A stretch of DNA of 64,000 nucleotides, from contig WTXD01000089.1 of NCBI GenBank assembly GCA_022496205.1, forward strand, positions 1-64,000, given 5' to 3'. The notes under the pieces were generated by a model. The model saw only the letters and a list, made by a program, of their open reading frames with translations. It was not told the origin of the DNA and did no database searches. This document shows positions 21,993 to 33,900 of this stretch, piece after piece; the first letter of the stretch is position 1; every line of letters starts with the position of its first letter. This DNA comes from Gloeopeniophorella convolvens. Taxonomy: Eukaryota > Basidiomycota > Agaricomycetes > Russulales. The translations under genes were made by a program, and so were the position numbers.

Positions 21993-22610
21993 TCATAGCA
22001 TTACCTCTGCATCAATAGCTTGTAACACCCACACAAACTCACGAAGTCCAAAAAAGGAAGTCAGACTCACCATATTGACTCCCGGCGGCGCTTTCGTCTC
22101 TGCCATGAAGGTCATCGCTTGGCGGCTGAGTCCCTCCCTTCTCGTGTCGCCTTCGTCCTCCCCGATTGCAGCCACAAGCCAATCGCCCTCGCTTGCAGTC
22201 TTGGTGACACTTGGCTCGATGCTCGGCGCAGCGCTTGCATGCTCGAACCTATCAATACTCATCGATCGTTCGGGACGAGACCCACCAGGTAGGGGAGGAT
22301 ATGTACCTCTCTCCTCAAGATCGCTATCATCATCCTCCAACTTCTTTCTCTTTCTCTTACGGGAACCAGCTTCATTGGAGCCCACCATTGAGAAGAAATT
22401 GACATTAGGAATGGGGAACAAATTGTCAGGGTCACTGGCGAATGGAAGGACATCCGCATGCGTGCAGGAGAGGGAAGGATGAGGGATGGAGCTCACCTCT
22501 GCACGGGCTTCGGCAATTGAATACCAGAGCATCACACATAGGTCTCTGGGCACCTCATTGATGTGCACCCGATCAGCATTAACTGATGGGAACCTTTTCC
22601 AATTGTTCAT
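21993..22610 (-). CDS. Hypothetical protein with a basic nuclear-localisation-like motif
   Basis: The minus frame of 205 codons starts MNNWKRFPSVNADRVHINEV. It contains a strongly basic RKRKRKK stretch followed by acidic EDDDSDLEE, which suggests a nuclear protein. A likely intron begins at GTGAGTCTGACTT after the codons for PPGVNM (about 22065) and ends near GATGCAG, so the last 28 residues of the simple ORF are probably intronic and the gene continues further. It is tail-to-tail with the gene at 21311. No family is recognised. Confidence 0.4.
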   Translation of the reverse strand: MNNWKRFPSVNADRVHINEVPRDLCVMLWYSIAEARAEVSSIPHPSLSCTHADVLPFASDPDNLFPIPNVNFFSMVGSNEAGSRKRKRKKLEDDDSDLEERGTYPPLPGGSRPERSMSIDRFEHASAAPSIEPSVTKTASEGDWLVAAIGEDEGDTRREGLSRQAMTFMAETKAPPGVNMVSLTSFFGLREFVWVLQAIDAEVML

Positions 22611-22994
22611 TTAGTCACGCATTGCTGCTGATTCAGGCTTCACGAGAGCCACCAGCCTGAGACCCTGAGGGACGCATGGTGTCGTCCAGAGGTGTAGCCT
22701 TGGGCAGGAAAATCGAACTTCAGAGGCTTATAAGATGAAAGAGCCGGTCTGAGCCGGTCTGCATGGTGTAGTTAGGCTTAAACACAATTAAACTCGCAAT
22801 CAAACTCACCGGCGCGTGTCATCAGTGCACGTGTCACTATGGTGTGAAAGTGATTGTGACATTGCTCCAGAGGAGGGAATAGCTTCACACTGAACCCTAG
22901 GACGCCCATCACAAAAAGCGCGGAGTCCCGGAGCTGCATGGGGCGCGTGGGCTGGCGGGCCGATCGGGGCCGGGTCAGCCCATGCTAGCCAGTG
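22611..22994. other. Short intergenic stretch
   Basis: I see no supported gene. A perfect 10-bp tandem duplication gagccggtct occurs at 22741-22760. It ends at the CCGC target-site duplication of Gypsy-2. Confidence 0.5.
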
Positions 22995-22998
22995 CCGC

Positions 22999-23866
22999 TG
23001 ATACGCTGCTCAGGCGCATAGGGCATATATCGGTATAATTTACGCATTTCAGCGACTCTACGCAAGTCACCGGCACGACGCGGAACTCACCCTTTGCAGT
23101 CCGGACCGCATCGGCTCACGAGTAGCATCGGCGGTCGCGTTCACTCATTGTGTGGACTCTCCAAGTCGTTCGGCCGGTCGGGCTTCGGCGCAACTCGCTC
23201 GGCGCGGCACGCAACGTCCTCCCGCTCTCCCCCCTCACTTCCATATCTTCCAATCCTCGACTCGCGATCTCTCCGACACGTATCGTCCCCCTTTGCGTTA
23301 GTTCCGATCCCTGCGCGGTGCGGAACACGACTCTTGGGTCTGCAGCAACCTTACTACCCTCGATCCCTTCATCTTCCCTGTGCTGAGGTCGATCCTCATG
23401 TTCGGGACACTCGGCCAGTTCGATCCTACCTTATCCTATTCACTACCATTCTCTCCCTGCAGTTACCATTTAATTTACCCTGACTCCAGTCTTCCGCCCT
23501 CGTTCCAGAGTTGCGGCGCACTTACTTGTGTTGCGACTTACTTGCGAGTATTTAAACTGTAGTCTACTTTGTACTTCCAGCAGTGAATCGCACTCCCATC
23601 GTTCGCATCTCAACTTCCGTCGCTTCCGCTCTGGACTAGCCGTTGTCCTACTCTGTTGAGCCCCGTCAACTCTCGCAACTATATTCGCAACTCCGTGCGA
23701 AGTCAGCGCAACTCTCCGACACTCGGTCGGTTCCATCACGTTCAAGCCCCCGTTCCGCCGGGCCGCTCCGGAAGTCACGCGACTTCAAGCTCTTTCTGCT
23801 TCCTTCGGCCTTGCAACTCACCAAGTCACTTGCGTGTTACACGCATTCCCCGGACTTGGGATATCA
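22999..23866 (+). mobile_element. Gypsy-2 5' LTR
   Basis: The ends are TGATACGCTGC and TTGGGATATCA, giving inverted termini TGATA/TATCA. The length is 868 bp, equal to the 3' LTR at 35627-36494. Confidence 0.92.
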
Positions 23867-23869
23867 TTT

Positions 23870-23887
23870 TGGTGACCACCGCAGGGG
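23870..23887 (+). promoter_or_regulatory. Gypsy-2 primer-binding site
   Basis: Three bases after the LTR the sequence is TGGTGACCACCGCAGGGG. Its first three bases pair with a tRNA CCA end, so a conventional tRNA 3' end is the likely primer. Which tRNA cannot be decided from the window. Confidence 0.6.
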
Positions 23888-23959
23888 GAGTGTAAGGGCA
23901 AGATTCCGGAAACTGAATCTTTTAGCTCTGGTGAAACGCTCCCCGGCTCCTTCGAGCGC

Positions 23960-26100
23960 GTTCCGCGTTCCTGTATCAAGAACTTCTTGCTGCTAGCTAC
24001 GACCCTGAGTTGGACTATCTACCGCCGAGCCCACTCTCTAGCATCAGTTCCGACGACGAGGTTGAAGCCATCCTGTCTCAAAACGCGAACACTTCGTCCC
24101 GATACCACACCAGATCGGTGAGCCGAACCACCGGTAACCAGCCGACGATCCCTGGTGCTTTTCCATCTACTTCCGCGACCCTTCCACCACCACCGCCTCC
24201 GACCGAACCACCGATCAACCCCACAAACCCGGATACGGCCACTCCGCCAACTCAAAACACTAATCCAGCATCTACGTCAGGCGGTAACAACTCAGTTGCT
24301 GCGCCATCTCTAGTTCCTACTTCAGTTCCACCGGCCATCGTCTCAGCCTCCAATACAGTCCGCCTCCTATAGTTCCAGCACCGGCCGCCGTTCCTACTCC
24401 GAATCTATTGCCTATTCAGTCTCAGAGAATGCCTACTGCGGATCTTCCAGCACGCGGTGATCGCACCGCGCCCAAGTTCGACAGCACCAAGCCGCGCGAA
24501 CTGCCTCGCTACTTCGAGGATCTCGAGTTCCTTTTCGCCAAACACGCCATTACTGACAACGCCGACAAAAGAGCGCCGCCGTGCGCTACGCCGACATCGA
24601 CACCGCCGAACTATGGAAGACAGTTGCGGCGTGGACAACGCGCAAGCCGACTTCGACACTTTCAAAACGGAAGTCCACGCGCTTTACCCTGGATCGACGG
24701 ACGATCGACTGTTCAGTCTTAACGACATGGACAGACTCATCGGGGAACGTGCGCGCGTTGGTATTCTAACCACTAACGATCTTGGGGAGTATCACCGACA
24801 GTTCCTATTCATTACGACATACCTTATCAAGAAGGGTCGTCTCTCCGCTCAGGAGCAGTCTAGGGCCTTCATGCGGGGCTTTCCGCCAACGCTTGCAGCC
24901 GTACGGAGCAACGCCTGCAACTCAAAGAGCCCGATCATATGCCGACGACCCTTACGACCTTGCGAAGATTTACGAGGCCGCCACTTCGTTCTTATTGGGT
25001 CGAGCCCAACCAGGCTGAGGCGTCAACTGTGGCGCCTACTTCCCCTTCTTTTCCTCGTCCACCATCTCTCCCCAGAATGTTACGGCGCAATCCGGCGACC
25101 CCACGCTTGTCAAGATTGAAGCGTTGGCCTCAATAGTTGCAAACCTTAGCGAAACGATCAAGACGGCTCTGGCAGCGCAGTCGAACGGCACGAAGCAGAG
25201 GGCTCAAGGTCAGCGTGCTGGCGGTGGCCTGGAACCGCGTGCAACTTTTGCGGCGGAGCCGGCCACTTCGTACGGGACTGCGAGAAAGCTGCGGAGTACA
25301 TTCGAGCTGGGAAGTGCAAGCGCAGCGTCGAAGGCAAGATTGTACTCCCTTCAGGTGCAGTAGTGCCGCGCGAACCGGAAGGCGCTCTTGCGCGAACGAG
25401 TTGACGAGTGGCACCGCCGTAATCCGGGCCAGATGGCCCCCAGATGATACTCGAGGTGTCAACCCGCGGCTCGACGCCCGCCAAACGTCTCCCGGCTTGG
25501 CTCTCATTGCGGCGTCTAGGCCGGACCATGCTGGGCCGTCGGCCTCCACTCGCTCATCGTCGAAGACCCCTCCAAGCGCTCCAGCACGAAATACTTGCCC
25601 TGAAGAAGCAGCAGCGCCCCGCCCAGAGGTCGTCATCAACACGCGGCCCCCGCAAACGCGCGCGGGACAAGATACCGCCGGCGACCAAGGTGCAGCCAGT
25701 ACCGTTGCTCCGGACGAAGTTCGACGTGACGTGTCGTTGGACTTGCCCGACCAGAGCCGCGTCTCGCAGCAAGACCACAACGCGGGACCCACCCATCCGT
25801 ACGCAGCCGCGAAAGATGCGACTAACCCCCCTCAGGTTCGTTTCGCAACTAATGCGAACGCACCCGCGAAGCCGGGCATCTTGCGGCGCCCGGACGGCAA
25901 CTATTCCAACACTTCCAAGATTTACGACGAGAAGATCGCTGCGGACGTCTACAACCGCGCGATGAACTCAGCAATCACGCTCACTCAGCGGGAACTCCTC
26001 TCGCTCTCGCCCGAGGTTCGCTCGCAAGTCGCTGACGCGACCATTCGCGGCGCGTCATCAAGGAGCAGCCACCCCAGCACGCCATGATCGAAGAGATCGA
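23960..26100 (+). pseudogene. Gypsy-2 gag and pre-protease region, frameshifted
   Basis: The reading starts near 23980 (no ATG found; YDPELDYLPPSPLSSISSDD at about 24000) and has a Pro/Thr-rich N terminus. The Gag core is RTAPKFDSTKPRELPRYFED...FAKHAITDNADK, AVRYADIDTAELWKTVAAW, and DFDTFKTEVHALYPGSTDDR to RAFMRGFPPTLAAV. Then comes a zinc knuckle CNFCGGAGHFVRDC near 25243, and a conserved segment ITLTQRELLSLSPEVRSQV near 25980 that precedes protease. At least four frame changes occur (near 24365-24405, 24565, 24640 and 24910), so no intact protein is made. Confidence 0.75.
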
Positions 26101-26309
26101 AGACGAGGGCGACGAACTCACTCCGCGGGCGCAGGCGCAAAACAGTCACATGCCGGCGACGTTCGCCATGACGCCGAGCCGCCCGCGCCAGTCGTCGTTC
26201 CGACCCATACGAGTCGTACCTCCGCTCACTTCCCCCAGGCCACGGCCATCCAAGTGCCCTCGCCGTTGCGGAAGAGTCTTCGGCACTTCGCTCAATACTT
26301 CCGCTCGTT

Positions 26310-26770
26310 GACAACAAGTTGCGCATCGAAGCGATCATCGACCCCGGCTGTCAAGTAGTCGCGATGTCGGAAGAAGTCTGCACCGCGCTCGCACTTCCTT
26401 ACGACCCCGACATTCGCTCGACATGATCTCAGCCAACGGCGAAGTCGACCAGTCGCTCGGGCTGGCCCGCAATGTGCCGTTCCTCATCGGCGAAATCACC
26501 CTTTACATGCAAGTGCATATCTTGCGCTCGCCCGCTTACGATATTCTGCTAGGACGCCCTTTCGACGTCCTGACCGAGTCCACGGTCCAGAACTATTGCA
26601 ACGAAGATCAGACCATCACCATCAACGACCCCAACACGGGTCGGAAGTCGACCGTCCCACCATTCGCCGCGGAACTCATCGCTTCCGCGACCAGCAGGCG
26701 CGTCACGTCCCTCGCTCGAAGTCCGCGCACCATCACCACCACCACCATCACGACGAGGGTTTTTGAGCAT
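26310..26770 (+). pseudogene. Gypsy-2 protease region
   Basis: The reading LRIEAIIDPGCQVVAMSEEV (about 26320) is an aspartic protease active site with DPG instead of DSG or DTG. ISANGEVDQSLGLARNVPF and DILLGRPFDVL complete the fold. A frameshift near 26420 separates the active site from the rest. Whether DPG is a lineage feature or a loss cannot be told from one copy. Confidence 0.65.
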
Positions 26771-27146
26771 CGATGATTTGATCGAAGATCAAGGAGAGCT
26801 CGCACTTGTCTTCGACTACGACCCAACGCCCCAGTTCCGCTTACCATCGACTCCTACTCGCAACTCGGCAACAATCCGTCTTCCGCCGACGTTGCGAAAG
26901 CCTATCTTCGCTTTGTGATCCGACTCAGATCCGTTTTCTTCCTTCTTCGCAACTCGCACTTTCGCTTCTCCAGATCCCAGCACCCCGGAGCACGCCTCCG
27001 CATCGTTCTTCCAGCCGACCGCCCATGTTCTGGCAGCCAGCAAGAAGAAGTACAAGCCAGTCGCGCTCAAGGTTCGCCCTGTCGCGGCTGAGCTTCCATC
27101 CAAGTTCCGCATCGTTCGCGATATCAAAGGCGATCCGCTCGCCTCC

Positions 27147-28085
27147 ATGCCACCACTCTCCACCTCGCCACCCGACTTCGTGCCGACCGGGCGCTACACA
27201 CAAGAGCGCAAAGAGCAGTTCGACAAGGTCCACGACGGCGACTTCCTACTTCCGGAAGAGCGTAAGCTCCTCCATCATTTCATGACTCAACAGAACGGCG
27301 CGTTCGCGTGGGACGACACCGAGCGCGGCCACTTCCGGGAGACTTCTTCCCTCCCGTCGAGATCCCTACTGTCGCCCACAAGCCCTGGGTCGAACGCAAC
27401 ATCCCCATTCCACCCGGCATCTACGACGAAGTCTGCCGGCTCATCAAGGTCAAGCTCGACGCCGGAACTTACGAACCGTCCAACTCGTCGTACCGATCGC
27501 GCTGGTTTTGCGTCGTCAAGAAAGACGGCAAATCGCTGCGAATCGTACACAGCCTCGAGCCTCTCAACCGCATTACGATCAAACACGCTGGCGTCACCCC
27601 GTTCCCGGAACAAATCGGCGAACACTTCGCTGGCCGCGCGTGCGGCGGTATGCTCGACTTGTACGTCGGGTACGACGAACGCGGTCTCCATCCGGACTCG
27701 CGCGATCTCACCACGTTCCAAACGCCTTTCGGCGCACTTCGACTCGTCACTCTTCCGATGGGCTGGACCAACTCAGTGCCAGTCTTCCATGACGACATCA
27801 CTTACATCTTGCAGCCCGAGATCCCGACCGTCACCATCCCCTACATTGACGACGTTCCCATCCGGGGACCCGCGACGTGTTACCTCCTTCCGGACGGCAC
27901 GGAAGAGCGCACACCGCAGAACCCAGGCATCCGCCGGTTCGTGTGGGAGCACTTCCAAGGGCTCAACCGTGTCGTACAGCGCGTCAAGTATTCTGGCGGT
28001 ACGTTCTCAGGCCACAAGTCAGTCCTCTGCGCGGAAGAATTCATCGTCGTCGGCCACCGTTGCACGCCGACCGGAAGACTCCCGA
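27147..28085 (+). pseudogene. Gypsy-2 reverse transcriptase
   Basis: The reading starts in one frame (PTGRYTQERKEQFDKVHDGD to FAWDDTERGHFRE) and switches near 27340 to PIPPGIYDEVCRLIKVKLDA. RT motifs follow: RWFCVVKKDGKSLRIVHSLE, TFQTPFGALRLVTLPMGWTN and the catalytic PYIDDVPI near 27842. A one-base deletion near 28084 moves the reading into the frame of the next entry. Confidence 0.8.
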
Positions 28086-30393
28086 CCAAAGCAAAGTCGA
28101 CAAGATCGTCAAGTGGGGACCGTGCAAAGACCTCTCGGACGTCAGGGCGTTCCTCGGAACTATTGGCGTCTGTCGTATCTTCATCGAGAACTTTGCAAAG
28201 CGCGCTAACTGTCTCATCCACCTTACCCGCAAGGACGTGCCTTTCGTCTTCGGCCCCGAGCAGATCGCCGCTCAGGAAGATCTCAAAAATGCGCTCCTCA
28301 ACTTGCCCGCGCTTCGCCCCCTTGACTACTCATCTTCCGCACCTATCATCCTCGCCGTCGACACCTCGCCCATCGCGGTGGGCTTCTATCTCTGCCAACA
28401 AGACGAAGAGAACCCGCGCAAACGCTACTTCGCGCGTTTCGGTTCCCTTCCGCTCAACGACCGCGAGTGCCGCTTCTTCCAACCCAAACTCGAACTCTAC
28501 GGTTTGTTCCGCGCGTTGCGGGCTTACAAGGTGTTCCTCATAGGCGTTCGCAATCTCGTCATCGAAGTCGACGCGCGTTACATCCGCGGAATGCTCAATC
28601 ACCCCGACCTCGCGCCTTCCGCCAGCATGAATCGCTGGATCGTTTCCATACTCACGTTCCACTTCGAACTTCGCCACGTCCCCGGCGTCAGCCACGGCCC
28701 GGACGGTCTTTCGCGTCGGCCGGTCCAGCCCGACGACATCGACGACGACGTCGACCCCGACGACTTCGACGATTGGATCGACAATCTTTACGGCTTCATT
28801 CATCTACTCAACCCGACGACTTCCGCCCCTCGTTCCACGCTATCCCTTTTCACTCTCGCTGCCGACACGGCCGCATCTCATCCGGACGACATGGCAGACG
28901 ACACGCCTGAGTCGGACGGACCGCAACTTACTTACGACGACGTTCCGCGCTCCGACTTAGCGCGCCAGGCGGACAAGCGCCTCGAGATGGTGCACGACTG
29001 GCTGACGTTCCTAGAGCGGCCAGACGACCTCGCAGATCGCGACTACGAGTCGCTGATCCGTTACGCAACCGCGTTCTTCCTCGACAACTTCGTGCTCTGG
29101 CGCCGCGACCCGCAAGGCGCGCACAGGCGAGTCCTCTACCCAAACCGGCGGATCGACGTACTTCGCGCTGCCCACGACGACACCGGACACCGCGGCTATT
29201 ACGCGACGCACGCACTCGTTGCGGAGCGGTACTGGTGGCCCTATCTCAGGCACGACGTAGCCTGGTTTGTCAAGACTTGTCACCTCTGTCAGGTTCGCCA
29301 GATGCGCAACATCGCTATTCCCCCGACCGTCGCAACTCCCGCGCCACTCTTCGCAAAGATGTACATGGACACCATGCACATGCCCAAATCCGGCGCGTTC
29401 ACGTACATCGTTCAAGGACGTTGCTCACTGACGCATTATCCCGAGTTCCGGATGTTGCGTCGCGAGACAGGTCAGACCATCGGCGAGTGGATCTTCCAGG
29501 ACGTCCTCTGTCGCTGGGGAACTCTCACAGAGATCGTTTCCGACAACGGCAAGCCGTTCATCGCCGCCCTCGAGCATCTCGAGCAGAAGTACCACGTCAA
29601 ACATATTCGCATCTCGGGGTACAACTCCCGCGCGAACGGTATCGCGGAGCGTTCGCACTTCGACGTGCGCCAGGCGCTCTTCAAGGCAGCCGACGGCATC
29701 CAGTCGCGATGGTCGCAAGTCGCGCATTCAGTGTTCTGGTCGGAACGCATCACAGTTCGTAAGCGTATGGGCTGCTCGCCTTACTTCGCAGCCACCGGCG
29801 TCCACCCTATCATCCCGCTCGACGTCCTCGAATCCAACTACCTTCTTCCGCCGCCCGACTCCATCCTTTCCTCGACCGACCTCATCGCGCGTCGCGCCAT
29901 CGCGCTCCAGAAACGTCCCGAGCAACTCGCACTCATCCGCGCCAAAGTTCACTCAGCTCGGAACAAGGCAGCGATCCGCTTCGAACAAGAAAACGCCACC
30001 ATCATCCGCGACTTCGACTTCAAGCGCGGCGACCTCGTGCTTGTGCGCAACACGGCCATCGAGAAAGCACTCAATCGGAAAATGCGCGCCCGCTACCTTG
30101 GACCTTACGTTGTCATATTGCGCAACCGCGGCGGCGCGTACATCCTCTGCGAACTCGACGGCACCCTTGCCCACGCTCCTTTCGCAGCGTTCCGCGTAGT
30201 TCCTTACTTCGTGCGGAAGTCGCTCGCGCTGCCGACTCTTGACGACTTCATCGACGTAACCACCGCGCGCCTCAGAGAAATGGAGGCCTCTGCCGAAGAA
30301 GACCCCGACGCACACGCCGAACAACAGATCGAAGACGACGTCGACGACGAGCTCCCTCCCTCGCACATCTCGGAGGTTGGCGACGATGACTGA
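28086..30393 (+). pseudogene. Gypsy-2 RNase H and integrase
   Basis: This is an open frame of more than 750 codons to TGA at 30391. RNase H: ILAVDTSPIAVGFYLCQQDE and LYGLFRALRAYKVFLIGVRN. Integrase has the zinc-binding HDDTGHRGYYATH...CHLCQ, then the core residues D in YMDTMHM, D in EIVSDNGKPF and E in NGIAERSHFDV. A GPY/F-like module (ARYLGPYVVILRNRGGAYIL) and an acidic tail close it. There is no chromodomain. This part is intact but is cut off from RT by a frameshift. Confidence 0.85.
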
Positions 30394-30424
30394 GGACAGT
30401 CAGTTTTTCAGTGGGGAGGAGGAT
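30391..30424 (+). repeat. Internal copy of the Gypsy-2 polypurine-tract region
   Basis: From the pol stop codon onward, tgaggacagtcag...tcagtggggaggaggat matches 35594-35627 immediately before the 3' LTR in about 28 of 34 positions, including all of gtggggaggagga. The cargo region lies exactly between the two copies. Confidence 0.85.
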
Positions 30425-30978
30425 AAGGGCAGTACCGTCTTCCGATGACTTCCGATCGGGTCTTGACTTGTCGTTTCTTTTCGCGTTCGAGTTCCGCATC
30501 TCATTCGTTCCGTTTGCGTTCCGTTTCGTTCCGCTTCAGTTCCGTTTCTCGCTCTTTCGGCTCATGGACTCTAGACTCGACTCTAATCACGCAGCCCGCA
30601 TCTTGCGGCTGCTTTTCCGTTCTGTTCAGCATAGAGTACGACCTTTCTCACCGCGAGGAGGCGTGCTCCAGCTCAGTGATGACACGGGTCGGCGCAGCGT
30701 TCCGCAGGTTGCGTCAGCGAACCGCGTCGCTACTATCGTATAGGCCGAGCGCGCTTCGGCACATCGACTATCACTCTCAGCGTCGACCCTCAGTTCTGAG
30801 GGCTGGAGTCTTGCCTAGCGGAACTTCTTCCGCGCAAGTTGCACGTACTTCCGATTACCCTCTACACTTGAAAAACACGCTACGTCTTTTTACCTCGATT
30901 GTTCCGACTTCCGATCAGACTTCCACACTTATACGACTCAGCAGTTTGTACAAATTTTATTAAAGTCGCATGTTGCGA
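30425..30978. other. 3' flank of the antisense cargo gene
   Basis: No gene is supported. The sequence is rich in ttccg and cgttcc repeats on plus. It probably holds the 3' untranslated region and terminator of the antisense gene. Confidence 0.4.
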
Positions 30979-33900
30979 CTATGCTCTACTCCACGACCGC
31001 TCGCAAACGATACCGCAACTCCTCGCAACTATGTACAAGACGCCGGCACGAGCAGAGGCAAACACAACTCAATCCGTGTCCCCTCCCGCCTGCGCGTCAG
31101 TGTCCTCCTCGCCATCGCTTCCGCCGTCCGCGTCCCCGTCCGCGCTCGCGTCTTCCTCGTCCTCGTCCTCCAACTCGATTACGTCCGCCTTACGCTTCAG
31201 AGGCAATACTGGTGACTATCTTTATAAAGTGAAACATGGTAATATTCATATTATGGTTGTCTTTCCAACCATGAATATTATATTACTATAGTAACACTGA
31301 AGTATCAGCCCCATAGTAAATACTTTTATAGAGTACATTACACTATTATAATAATAATAAATACTTTCAACACCATTATAAATACAATAGTATATACTAT
31401 ATCCTATACTACTAGATACTATAGTAAACTTAATACTATATTATTAGCATTCTGATAATTACTATAGTAAAGTATGCACTATACTATTAGTACTATTGTA
31501 AATACTATAGTAAATACTATAGTAAATACTACTAAGATAAGGATTAATTTGAGAGATTAATAAAATCTAGATAATAGATAAGATCTGATAGTAAGATCTT
31601 AGTAGTAGATTAGTAGTAATATAGAAGATCTTGGTAGTAGATTAAAGATATTAGATATCAGATAATAGTAATAAGAGGAGATCTAACTAATAGATTAAAA
31701 GATCTACATATCAGATAAAAGCAAAAATAAGATCAAAGTAAGATTAAATCTATAGATAATGTGAGATAATAGATAAAGTTGTACTGATAGGTAGACTTAT
31801 CTATTAATAGTGATTGATAGAAAGATCTAAATGATAGCTAGCTATAAATTTATAGGCTTCTTATATATAAGATTGTTAGTAGAGTGAGAGGTTGGATAAG
31901 CTTACCAGCTAATAATATTGAGACTTACTTATAGTATGCATATAGGAGGTAGGATAGAGAATATATAGGTAGAAAATAAGCTACAATTGTAGAGATCAAG
32001 AGAAATATACTAGCAGTACTGTTGTAGTACTAGATATGTATAGAAGCATTACAAGTAGATAGTCTAGGAACTACTGTATATTACTAGAGACTTCTAAGAT
32101 ACATTTGATCTAATGCTACAATCCTAGCCTATGGTGGCTGTTTAAGTATACTGAAAGTGCCACTAACTCTAATAGATTATAGAAGGCTAAAGCTAAGAGC
32201 TAAGACTATAATTTATATCTCTATACTATAAGAGAATACACTAACTAAGCTACTAGGATCTAGACTATATGTAGTTTAGAAAGTAAGGTCAAATAGGTTA
32301 CACTTTAGCTGATATCATCATTAGCTAGTAGTAAGTCACCCTACTTACATCTATAAACTATATCTAGACTTCTTTAAACCACAGTCATATGCCTCATCAT
32401 ATAACTTCTTTAAAGCTACTTTACTAATAAGGCCCATATTCACTACTCATATGAGTAATGTCTCATATGTAAAGAGTTCTATACTAGGCTACATAAATAC
32501 AACCTGCTAGTAATAACAATATTGCTTATACTTAGCTTTATCTCTATAGGCTAAGAGTGTAACATTAGATTAAATTTATCTTAGAAGTCTCTAGTAATAT
32601 ACAGTAGTTCCTAGACTATCTACTTGTAATGCTTCTATACATATCTAGTACTACAACAGTACTGCTAGTATATTTCTCTTGATCTCTACAATTGTAGCTT
32701 ATTTTCTACCTATATATTCTCTATCCTACCTCCTATATGCATACTATAAGTAAGTCTCAATATTATTAGCTGGTAAGCTTATCCAACCTCTCACTCTACT
32801 AACAATCTTATATATAAGAAGCCTATAAATTTATAGCTAGCTATCATTTAGATCTTTCTATCAATCACTATTAATAGATAAGTCTACCTATCAGTACAAC
32901 TTTATCTATTATCTCACATTATCTATAGATTTAATCTTACTTTGATCTTATTTTTGCTTTTATCTGATATGTAGATCTTTTAATCTATTAGTTAGATCTC
33001 CTCTTATTACTATTATCTGATATCTAATATCTTTAATCTACTACCAAGATCTTCTATATTACTACTAATCTACTACTAAGATCTTACTATCAGATCTTAT
33101 CTATTATCTAGATTTTATTAATCTCTCAAATTAATCCTTATCTTAGTAGTATTTACTATAGTATTTACTATAGTATTTACAATAGTACTAATAGTATAGT
33201 GCATACTTTACTATAGTAATTATCAGAATGCTAATAATATAGTATTAAGTTTACTATAGTGTTTATAATGGTGCCAATAATATAGCATTCATTTTACTAT
33301 AGTATCTAGTAGTATAGGATATAGTATATACTATTGTATTTATAATGGTGTTGAAAGTATTTATTATTATTATAATAGTGTAATGTACTCTATAAAAGTA
33401 TTTACTATGGGGCTGATACTTCAGTGTTACTATAGTAATATAATATTCATGGTTGGAAAGACGACCATAATATGAATATTACCATGTTTCACTTTATAAA
33501 GATAATCACCAGGGCTCTCAGAGGGCGCGACGGGCCAGCGCCAGGGGTCGACATCCGGTTGCGGATGGCCTCGCATTGGGCTTGCGCAAGAGACCGCCGC
33601 GACTCCCACGCGGCAATCTCGAACGACGCGTCGGCGATGGCGCGATCAAGCCGGAAGAGGTCGGCCTCGTCGGCGGTGAGGTCGCCCGCGACGCGCGGCA
33701 CATACGCAAGCCGCTGCCAGTCGACCAAAGACGTGGACGCCGCAGCAGCAGCAGCAGCTAGAAAACAATCAACAAACCAACTTCCGCGTAGTTGCAGACG
33801 ACATACCCCTCTTCCCCGTGTTGGCCGAATTTGAGCAGGCCGCCTTCCGTACCGTACAGGCCTGGCAAGCGCGCCCCTGCGTGGCCGGTCGAGAGCGACG

